Positions 21,697 through 32,023 of a stretch of 38,122 nucleotides of DNA are shown here, in pieces. The stretch covers positions 1 through 38,122 of the forward strand of contig JAYMSP010000977.1 of the NCBI GenBank assembly GCA_036897095.1. Reading direction: 5' to 3'. Under the pieces are notes generated by a model. The model was given only the letters and a program-made list of their open reading frames with translations, ran no database searches and was not told where the DNA came from. The translations under genes were made by a program, and so were the position numbers. Each line of letters begins with the position of its first letter. The first letter of the stretch is position 1. The DNA comes from Plantago elongata (lineage: Eukaryota > Streptophyta > Magnoliopsida > Lamiales > Plantaginaceae).

Positions 21697-24369
21697 TATA
21701 TATTAATACTCCCACCCATTTTGCCCCCAATATCATAAAATTAAAGCTTCAATTTATAAAAATGTTTGAAGATTCTAATTATTACAGTATAAACACTCCA
21801 TATGTAGATCAATCATCGGAAATAGACAACTGACCATGCTTAAGTTTTTGGAAGGGAAAAGAATATGCACTTTATTGATATGGTTATTATTATGTGTAAA
21901 ATCAGCATTTTGAATATATTAACCACTTTGCAATATTATTAATGACAATGTATGCATATTAACCACGAAGTGGTTTTCTCCAAGGGAGTGTTTTAATTAT
22001 AAGATTTTAGTTAGAAAAAATTGAGTTAAAAACACCTATATTTTCACATAACCCAGTTTTATGTCAATGAACTCCTAACAATGTTTTAAATAAAATTAAT
22101 TAGTTTATTATAAACCTTTATATATGTATACTTTTTCTTTATGTATAATATATTCGTGTTTAATTAAATTGAGAATGTTTATGACTATAATTGTAATGTT
22201 TACCAGTGACTTCAAATCTTTAACGAATATATATATAATGGTCCTCGAGAATCGAGACACTAGCTTCCTCTATTTCAATCTATCTTAGAGTACGTAATTA
22301 ATAATACTAATTAAACTATAATCCAAACACTAAGCACAAAATTGATGCTTCTTGATTATGCATGGTCGTTTTGTAAGTCATTGATCCTCTCTCCACGTTA
22401 CTAAGCACAATTTTCTACTGGATCGAGGTTTATTAACATGATAAACTTAATAATTATTTATTTTATATTCGATTCCGATTGATAATTTTAGTAATAATTT
22501 ATGGAGGCAAAATCTTGCAATATCGAGTCGAATCTACTTTTTAATTAATTTGTATCTGGGACAAATGCTTCCAGCTACAAGTTGACAGCTTATCATCATG
22601 TTAATTACGCTAGCTCTAATTTTAAGCAGTTGATTTACACTTTAAAGTATATAATGATGAATGAGTCGGAGTTCCGGGCCTATGTTTGGAGCATTTTTTT
22701 AATCTAAACAGTTATTTAATTAAAATATTTTTAACATATAATAATATTTTCTTTATGATTCCAATAATTTTTTTTTCTCACACACATAAATTTAGTTTTA
22801 TCATTATTTTAAAAATACAATATTTTTTTTTTCTAGTAACACGTAGATATAAAGTGTTTTTGCAAGGAGGAAATTAATTTTGGAGAAGAGAAGTAAAATT
22901 ATCTTTAGACAAGAGAAAAAAGAAACAATACGTAATAAGGTTAAGTATACAAGTAATAGAAAGGATTGAAAAAAATTAATGGTAAGAAGAAAACTTGTAT
23001 AATGGTAGATCAAAATAGGAATTAAACGATGGAAATAAAATTAACTAGTACTGAAGGTCTAATTAAGAGTAGAATCATATTCATAAGTTCAACAACAGTG
23101 GATAAACTCACTTAATTACTCGACTAAATGAATATTAGCTAGCAAAATTCCAGATGAGGCTCTTGCCTCACCTGGCCATATACTAGCTCCGCCACTGTTT
23201 ATGATAAGCACACACCAGTATATTATAAAATTAAAAAAACTGATCTCAAATCGTACTTTAATATGGGCGTATAGCCATTGAGATTTAAAATGGGCTATGC
23301 ATTGCATGTGTGATTAGTGGAAATGGTGAGCATATAATAATATAACTAGTTCCTGTTGGCCTTTCCTTAGATCTATCATTGTAATTTATGTATACAGATA
23401 CAGCAACAATTACCATTCTTACGAACGATTTGATATAAAATTGTAGTTGAGTCGATATGAATAGTAATGAAGAATTGATAAATAGTAATTAAATTATAAT
23501 TGAATTGTTAAAATTAGTGTTTTTAATATAGAATTGAATTGATTATGTTAAAATTTATGTATGAGGAAGAAAGTTTAGAGTGAATTGAATTGTGTTGGGC
23601 TAAATAATAATTGAATTAAAATAACTTAAATAAACATAAAACTTCTTCTCTCAACTTTGATTCAAATTAAGATGCTAAGCCAAACAAGTGTGTTTGACGT
23701 AGAACTGCAATTCAGTTCTGTTGCATTTTTATTTAAAAACAAACATAAAAATTCAATTCGAATTTAAATAATTCAACTCTAATTATATACCAAAGAGTCA
23801 CTAGCATCAGTCAGTCTTTCTGTCATTCCAAAAAACCACTTCAATGTAGCTGTACATCGCGATGTCTGAACCATATCCGCATCCAAACACTAACAATTGT
23901 GTTCGAATTAAACAAGTTCGGTCAGATATAATGGACATACCCGTTTAGAAGTCTACTTTCTAGGAGAGTCCGTATAACGAACCAAGTGCCTAAATTCTGC
24001 AACACAGACTTAGAAACTATAATTGTCCACAAATTTAGATTTCCATTTTTATACTATAAGATGAAAGCTAATGTGGACTTGTTTCCTAGTCCTTGTCCTT
24101 GAGATTTTTATCAAATGTTGCTCCCATTTCTTAACCAACAAACACAATTGTTGTTTGTATCAGTACAGAACATTTTCCCAAGAAACAAATGCATGAGTTA
24201 TGGTCTTATGGAGCATAAAACTTGCTGTTTCAGGTTTGCAACAACATCCGGCCTGGTCTTCATTTTATGATTTTATCCATCAATATTCGTCAATATATCA
24301 GTAACCTTTTCTATACCTACAGTCGATAGAATCCAACTTAAGAGAGCTGTTAGATATTGAGAAAATCGG
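21697..24369. other. Intergenic, no gene seen; one repeat-end remnant
   Basis: AT-rich DNA without a recognisable gene. At 23141-23203 the minus strand reads CAGTGGCGGAGCTAGTATATGGCCAGGTGAGGC and so on, the type of repeat end also seen near 1570 and 2185. A gaattgaatt-rich patch lies at about 23440-23650. Other open frames on both strands have no domain. Confidence 0.45.
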
Positions 24370-26106
24370 CATCAGTAGTGAGCGAAATAATTTATGTATA
24401 TGGAAGATACTTTGCTTATGTCCTTGTACCTTTGTCATCTGTCTACGAGGAAAAGTTTTCAAGATATAGCGTCAAAATTAAGTCGATTTTATACTAGCTT
24501 ATTAGAACTACTTATCGGGGAATTTCATGCTAGGGGTCCTTATGTCGACATTGAAAGTTTTGAAACTAGTGTTGTATCACTAGCTCTGAATCCCACAGAA
24601 AATCAAATTGAATCAACTAGATAAACAAACCAATGCAGGCAGTCTGGCAGATATACAAGTCCTTGACCGGAACTAATTCTCAGTGGTTAGCTTGCTATAT
24701 ATGGTAGTGTCATCAGGCTGCATAGATCACAATTCACAATCTGTTCTGATATTTTGAAATCTGAATTATCAGAACAGCTAGCCAGTAGCCGACTAATTCA
24801 TTTTGCCAAGGGCGAAGCCGCTGTTAAATCAACAATGTTACACCATAGCAACTTGTCAGATGAACAAGATGCTGGATTTCAAACAGAAGTACGCCTCAAG
24901 TATCATGACACACTTCGCACAGAACACCTCAATATTCGTAAAAAGTGGTAGCAGATTATCCTCAGGTGCATTTACTAACTGTCACAGGCTTATAGTTAAT
25001 GATAAAAAGCCAAGAACAAATTAGTCTAATCTGGAGGCATTCTGAACTGGCACTATTACCTTCCTTGTGCAGCAATATATTACCCTTTCGCATCTTAGCC
25101 AAGCGTAACACTTTGATTGGAATTCAGTATATGGTCACTTATACGTAACTTAAGAGATGCAGGAGAATGACAGAAATCATTTCAAGCCTCACTAGTTCAC
25201 AGTGACACTCTTTCTGTAATACAAAAGGCTTGATATTATGACTGGATTTCATCAGAGTTTTTCACTTGATGTCATCAAAAGGCCAATCTTCAAGGCTACT
25301 GCCTACTTTGAATATGATTAGGCCAAATAAGCTAGTTGCCAGTCATTACTGAATATCATTTCAAGAGACATATAAGAGCAAGGACCAGGTAATGCACCAG
25401 AACTCAAAAGCGAAAGATATGCTGGAAAGTGGAAACAAGAACAAACAAATCGAGAAAATGCACTCCTAGACCAAGGACAACAAACATAACACAAGATCAA
25501 ATTAATCTTTTCAGAAAGAAAATAGATAGAAGAATTCCACCACAGGCTGTAACACACTCTGGACAATCAGAGTTGCAGTACAAATTCATATTTGGCATGA
25601 TTTTCTGCGAAGACTGAGATTTCAAGTATCACACAGTAAAATAATAAACAGGAAGCCAGGATGTGCTGAGAACCTTAAAAATGCAGCCTCTGGTATCAAA
25701 GACAGTGATTATTGTCAATATTATCCCTCATCACTCGCTTTGAACTTCTCTTAATCGACTTTCAATTGTAGATCAGCATTGACAAGATTGAATAGACGCT
25801 GATACTCATCCTTTTTCAGGCAGTTTAGTGTGACTTTATTCAAGTAGAAGAATAGACATCACAGTCATGTTCTGATAGGCTTATTTAAATGACAGTAATG
25901 CAAACGAAACAGAAGAAAGCACAACTTGCAGGCTAAAAATGCAAGCTAAGCTAGAATAAATTCTGCTTTTACACTAGTGTATTCAATCAATATATCAAGA
26001 TGGCTTTATATACAAGTGAGACTAATGGCAACACTAAATTTGAAAGATATGATCAGTGCAGACTGGTAAGTGCTGATGCACATGATCTTAAATCTCCACA
26101 GCTGAG
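24370..26106. other. Unassigned region downstream of the capping-enzyme copy
   Basis: The base composition is less AT-rich than the flanks, but no family is recognised. A perfect 10-bp inverted repeat (CTGTTCTGAT ... ATCAGAACAG, about 24741-24777) could form a stem-loop. On the minus strand at about 25751-25855 a short open stretch (LNCLKKDEYQRLFNLVNAD and a few more residues, then TAA) looks protein-like and could be a terminal exon of an unknown gene. The part next to 26106 may be the old 3' UTR of the capping-enzyme copy. No poly-A tract (T-run on plus) marks its end. Confidence 0.3.
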
Positions 26107-27938
26107 TCACATTCGGCTGGACACATTATGTATCCTCTCTGCATACATTGGCAGGCGGATAATTTCATTAATCTGGTTCAACAAAATGTCCTCTGTGATG
26201 TGATCCTTTATACATCTCATCACTTTCTGGTATGTGTTAAATCCATTAGGCTGTCCCTTGTCTGGCCTCATTCGCATACACCTCCATACCTTATCAACAG
26301 AATCCCAACCACATACAATAATTTTGCCCACGAATGTTAAAGGATCAGTACCATCAAGGAATATTACTGTGTTCCCTTCCAGCACTTACTTTTCTCCTCT
26401 GTCATATAGATAAAGTAGCTGTCGGTTTCCAACCATCTCAAACAGAAAATCCACAGAGTTCATCCGAGGATACTTCCACTTGAGCAGACCCTCATGCGTG
26501 CGAGGAACATAAGGATCTTCCCATCCTTGGAAAATAAGACCATCTGCAGTGTGTGAAAGATTCGGAATAAATACCCTGAGAAGCTTTGTTGCTGTTGAAA
26601 GTAGCCAGAATTCCTTCTCCTAACTCTAAAAAGTTCCGGATCATACTCATATATATAGTCAGGAATTGGGCTTTGACACAACATCCACATATGCTTCCTT
26701 TCCGTGTTCCTTGGTTCCATAACTTCCCTCTCAATCATTTTCCACCTTTCGTGGAAAGGCTTCTCCATGATCGAGATTCAGTTAATGGCCATCATATCAT
26801 AGATGAGGTATCGTCTTTCTTGTTTATGTGAACCAGGCAGGGTATCAATCACCATCTCACCATCGATAGGTGAAGTGATGATATGTATTCTCCTCAGGCA
26901 TCATTCCGTTTTCATTAGCTGCAGTTCGCCTGCAGGGAAATCTCATCTGGACCCTTCTAAAATTGAAGTGTCTATCAATTAAGTAGCAACCATCCTTAAT
27001 GATCAACATCATATATCTTGTCCCATCAGCTTTCCATGTCAGGTAGTAGTAACATTGCCTCAACATTTGTAAATTGTCCATATTTAGAGAAACTGGATGT
27101 GATCCAGGAAAATGTTGAGGTCCTCTAAACCCTCCTTGCAACTTCAGCGATTGATAGCAGAACTGCCTGAATTCCAATTCTTGGTCATACGGGATTTTAT
27201 CTCCCAATATGTCATCATTCGTCAGAATTTGATCATTCTTCTTGTCAACAGCCTCTACTACAGATTGTCCGTCACCATGATCAAAATCATCTGAACACCT
27301 TTTCCACTCAGGTGTGAAAGGGCAGGCTACCACATCCGGTTTCTTCTCATGATAGAAGTCATGCAACGCTTGAATATAGTCAGGTTTGTAAATCCCTGGA
27401 GGACGTGCATCAGCAAATACCCGAATCGCCTGAGTAACAGACATGGCGTGAGTACGGACAAGATAGTGAACAATCATAAACCCTGTGCGATTATGCCCAT
27501 GTGTGCAGTGAACAAGTATATATCTACTTGCCGGATTACGTGAACCAAGAAACCACGAAACCTCGTACACAAACTCATTGACACCTTCAACGTCAGGCAC
27601 CGAGCCACGACCCTGGCAGGCAATCTTGATATGCTTAACACCTTGGTTTTTCCAATCGTTCGAATTATAGTACCTTCTCGAATTGGTAAGATCAATCACC
27701 AAACCAAGCGTTCTTCCTAAACGCTTCTGTTGGCGGATAACTTGAGTAGATGAGTATCTTTTATCAGGATGAATAGCATTGTCGAACGACTCGTCTAACG
27801 GAACCTTTGAAGGGATTAGGCAGTCTATTCCATCTCCAAATGCAGGACAGTCCAGCCAACCTGGTGGCAACGTTGTCATGTGCTTCTTGTAGCAACCATG
27901 CGCTTCCTGTCATCATACCTCTTTCTTTTCGATTCCAT
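26107..27938 (-). pseudogene. Retrocopy-like pseudogene of the mRNA-capping enzyme
   Basis: Plant capping enzymes are nuclear bifunctional proteins: an N-terminal RNA 5'-triphosphatase of the cysteine-phosphatase fold and a C-terminal guanylyltransferase that caps mRNA. The longest frame (26857-27879, 340 residues) holds the phosphatase loop HCTHGHNRTG (residues 124-133, Cys125 and Arg131 intact) and the guanylyltransferase lysine motif KADGTRY (283-289). Later fragments carry DGEMV, FHERW, RVRR, GLIFQGW and LLKWKYP, and a C-terminal LPMYAERI (about 26140). Plant capping-enzyme genes as generally known have many introns; none is present across 1.8 kb, which implies origin from mRNA. Lesions are a frameshift near 27878 (upstream ATG at 27938), a frameshift near 26868, a TGA at 26778-26780, a frameshift near 26630 and a TAA at 26386-26388. 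The long N-terminal extension usual in plants is mostly absent. A truncated phosphatase-only product is conceivable but unlikely. Confidence 0.88.
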
Positions 27939-27953
27939 TATGAAATTCAGTGT

Positions 27954-30193
27954 TTAATGTTGAAGCTGAATCTTATGTAAACGGAAACAAATTTTGTGAA
28001 TTGCGGAAGATGGAGTTAAAGGATAGCAAAGGCAACCAAAAACTCGAAGATGAGAGTATGCGGGTGTGCATTTGTAAAGTCGCTCAACTGGAGAGGCATT
28101 ATCTAGAAGTTTGCTAGGTAATATATTAAGCAAATAGGTTGCCATATGTAAAGCATGATGTCAAAAAGTAAGAGGTAAAGATGCATGAGCAAGAAGAGTC
28201 CGTATGATATTATTGATAGTGCGGATTTTTCGTTCGGTTTTGTCATTCTGAGAAGAAGTATGAGGGTAAGAAAAAACGAAACGACATCCCATTATATGGT
28301 CTTGGTGGATGACTGGAATTGGGTATGTATAGAATACGAAGAAGAGCAAATTTGTCAAACACATCAGATTTACGGGCAAGGGGAAAAGTCCAAAGAAAAT
28401 TAGTAAAATCATCTAAGAACAGAACGACCTGGATGACCGACAAACTTCACTGACACAAAATTATCGAAAGTAAATTTGCGTACAGAGATAAGATTTTTAA
28501 CGAGTTTAGGAGCATGCAAGACATTATGCAAGGAAAGAGGATGGTGAGGAGGCAAGCTTTGTATGACAATGATCACGAATTGGAATAGATTGACCATTAC
28601 CCACAATAATATTAGAACGAATGCTCGAATTAAAATAAGACGAGAGTGTACTGTTGTGAGATTTCATGTGAGACGAGGCACCTGAATCCATATACCACGT
28701 GGAATCTTGAGGTTGGAGGGACATTGTGTGCATACCGTTGGCACGTACGTCGGTTGAGTGGGCAAGTGGCTGCATAAGCATGTGGCGCGGTGGGGAACAG
28801 CGGACCAGGTTGTTGGGCGGGACGTGCCCAGCCCGTTGTTGGAACAAGGCAGGGCGGTGGTGCAGTTTGTCTTGGGCGCGGAGTGGGCACCTGTAGAGCA
28901 GCAATATACTGCCCAGATGTGCCAGGGTTACCACGGCCAGTGCCATTGCCGTGCTGGTTGCCTCGACCTCCTTTACGCTTGTTACACTAATTATTACGAC
29001 CACGTCCTGATGTGGAAGTATCCACCGGAGAATCCTGAACCGTAGAAACCATAACCGAGCCAGAGCTATGAGAAGTCATAGCATTCAATTCTCATTCCTC
29101 AAGACATAAGGAAGAGCGAGCTTCGGAGAGGCTTTGCATGACGGATTTGAGTACCAACGCCTTTGTACGCCTCTTTGAGACCGGAGAAAAGCTGAAGAAC
29201 CAAGCGACTATCAGTAACCAGACCACCAACATTCTTTAATTGATCTGCAATGCTTTTCAGACGTTGACAGTAAGTCGAGCAATTGAAAAAATCTTCGAGA
29301 CGCGTAAATGTGAATTCATGTTTAAGAGTCACAACCCGTGAGGTTTGATGATCTAGAAAGATATCCCTTAAAAGATTCCAAGCTTTCATAGCCGTTGCCC
29401 CAGGTTCAATAATGGTGTTCAGCAATTCATTCGAAATAGTCGAATAAGTTCATTGAAGAATGGTAGCGTCAATGGTGAACCATATATGCTTTTCTTCCTT
29501 GGTTGTGGGTTCAGGTCCTTCCTCACCAGCAGGTGGCTTGATGGTATGGTGAAGAACTTGATGAGCATGAGCGTGAATCTGGAAAAATTCCGCCCAGGTG
29601 CCATATTGCGAGCTCTCCATCTTCAAGGTAACGGACACATGATTTCAGATATTGGAGAGGGTGAGAGTTGGTGTAGAGATCGATTTGGTGGAGTCAGACA
29701 TGTTGAAAAGTCGATGAGAGTACCAATGATCGAGCAACAACTGTGCCAAAAAAAGAAGAAGAAGGGAAGCTGGTCGATACTAGGAATAGATGCACGGTGA
29801 TCAAGTCAATAGGTACAACACCTAGTCGAAGTCGATGATGGTAGGTTGTTTTTTTTTTTTTTTAGTAAGTTCGACCAAGCAGGGACGGAAATACAAGGTG
29901 ATCAGATTGATCGACATGCGAGAGGCTTTCTGGCCCTGGAGCTGTTGATCACGGAATATATGTTTTGAGAGTTTAACAGCGGAACTAAATCGGAACCAGG
30001 TATAGTACCATGAAATAATATCTTCCGTTAATTATATTCAAGAGTATATAAGTGTTTATGTAAGAAATCTAACTAATCTAACTACGTTAGGAATCTAATT
30101 TTAATCTAATTCTACCAATCTAGCTGGATTATATAATTATACTAATTCTAGTCTATTTACATGATCTATTAGTTATAAGGATACCATTCAACA
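27954..30193 (-). mobile_element. Truncated Ty1/copia retrotransposon (5' LTR, gag, protease, part of integrase)
   Basis: On the minus strand the order is LTR (30193-30011), a diverged primer-binding site (TGGTACTATACC), a leader with an A-run (T-run on plus, 29847-29863), then gag from an ATG at 29701. Gag shows SSQYGTWAEFFQIHA, NTIIEPGATAMKAW and FNCSTYCQRLKSIADQL. A Gly/Gln/Pro-rich segment follows, then the protease site WYMDSGASSHM (about 28690) and VLHAPKLVKNLISV. Integrase-core pieces are LDDFTNFLWTFPL (28410), a TERKIRT stretch (28230) and HLRVFGCLCYP (28030). Several stops and frameshifts and a deletion between protease and integrase are evident. Sequence homology stops near 27970 with no RT, RNase H or 3' LTR, and the capping-enzyme copy starts within about 40 bases in the same orientation. 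The element is dead. Confidence 0.88.
30011..30193 (-). repeat. 5' LTR of the minus-strand copia element
   Basis: On the minus strand it begins TGTTGAATGG and ends ATTATTTCA, giving TG...CA ends and 183 bp. It is followed immediately by a primer-binding-site-like sequence. The ends are inferred from this layout, because no second copy is present in the window. Confidence 0.65.
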
Positions 30194-32023
30194 TGTTAAA
30201 ATACTTTTAAATATTAAATTAGTATAATGTTAAAATACTATAATGTATAACTAATTTGGACGTGATGAATCCCATATAATATATGATATCTAGTGATCTT
30301 ACTAAGCACAAAATTTAAGTGGTTTGGAGTTAGATCAAATATACGAGAGTATAAGAGATAGCATACGTGCAGCTGAAGTAGAATATTGTTGCAATATCAC
30401 ATAAATCAGGAGCACATATAAGAGAAGTATATAAGTTGAAGAATTAGATAAGATCACATATATCGGGAGTGAAGTGCAAATGGTAGGAAGAAAAAAATTG
30501 AAACTTGAAATGGATCACGATCGTGTGTGTATGTGTTAAGATGAGTAGACATTTTAAAGACTTGGGGCATGATCACGTCAATCGGGACCGCAAGCGAAAG
30601 TGCATGTGTTATTGTTGATAAAAACATGAAATTTGAAACTTGTAGCTTGATTGCATAAATTTAATCAACTTGTGGGAGCATAATTGTGTCTCTCAGTTGG
30701 AAATCACTCTATAGTAGTGATGTTAAATGAAGTGCTAGTATCCTTTAATTCAAACCCTACTTGTTAATATATTAATTGAAGTAAAATTCATTTAGTTCGT
30801 TTTCAACCATCGTTTGATGGAGTTTTCTCAATCGTTCATGTTGTCTCATTATATTTTTTATAGTTTTATTTTGATTTTCTTGTTTCAATTGTACTGGTTT
30901 GATTTATTTGTTTTGTTTTACTTCTTTTTCATCTATTTATCATTTTATTTTTGTTTTTGATTAGAATATTTATTTTTAATTTCATCTAAGGTTTTAAATT
31001 ATGTAATGTAAATTTTTTTATCTCGAGTATTGTAATCTTTTTATTATTAGTATTGTATCGTTTATTTTTAAATATTATAATTTTGTTATATTATTTTAAT
31101 TGTTAACGAAATAAAAAATAAATAAGAAATTTAAATTATTAGTTTTAAGAAAAAAGACAAAAGAATAGTATATTTTAAAAAGAAATGGTAAAAGAAAATG
31201 AGAAAGTGAGTATGATAGAGTTTAAAGGTTGGAGCTCGAGAGTTTGATAGAATTTATTGTTAGTGGAATGTTAATGTGACAGTTTGATAGAGTTTGAGGG
31301 TTGGAGATCCTTAGTAACGTAAAATATCATCCTATCAATTTTAATGTTTGGCAAATCAATATGATCAGAGTGGATCGAGCTATTTAACTTCATAATAAAG
31401 TTAAAGTTGTACATAGTGTCCGTCAAAATTAAATATACCGGACCCATTCGACAATATTAAGATTATGATCCTCTCACATACAAGTTAATTATTTTACTAA
31501 GTTCTTATGTTATGTAAGACAATAAGAGAATGTATTGTATATACGTGTATAATAATGTGTCATCTTCAACTGAATTTACTTAATTGAATTGAAGTAAAAT
31601 ATATATTATAACTGAATTGAACTAAATTGAACTGAACTAAATTAAACTATTTTCAGAACACAACCTAAATGGTTGGGGGCTATTATGAATCCAAAATGTC
31701 GAGGGCCATTGTTGAAATTAGGCTATCAGAAGAGGACATTAATCACAAATCACACAGGATCAGGAATTCATAACGTCAGATTTGTACCTACCGAAAAGGA
31801 AAAGTGAAAAAAGGAAAACAAAAGGAAAGGGAAAAGATTAGATTTAAGCTTAAGCAATCGGCTTCTTCATAATATTGTTTGTGTTCACTTGACAGACCTC
31901 ACCTCAGTGCTATCGAATTCTTTTGGGAGAGAACGTCTTTCTCTCTCTATACAGATAGATACGCACATTAATCAATAGCTCAAGTTTTTGCACACGCAAA
32001 AGAGGAATTGTACCGACGGAGAT
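30194..32023. other. Intergenic, then promoter and leader of the ArfGAP gene
   Basis: No coding sequence is recognised. Near 30396, 30451 and 30571 the phrase ATCACATAAATCAGGAG / ATCACATATATCGGGAG / ATCACGTCAATCGGGAC recurs, a weak scattered repeat. A GAATTGAACT-rich patch (31565-31660) matches the array at 19375-19935. The last 120 bases are C/T-rich (ctttctctctct near 31939-31950), contain no ATG and fit a plant 5' leader for the gene starting at 32024. Confidence 0.45.

Noticed and set aside
24394-24624. 76-residue plus-strand frame
   Set aside because: Reasonable amino-acid balance but no family recognised and no neighbouring exon; not enough for a gene call.
25715-25775. Possible box C/D snoRNA on the minus strand (GTGATGA box)
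   Set aside because: A C-box-like word is present, but no properly placed D box (CTGA) or closing stem was found.
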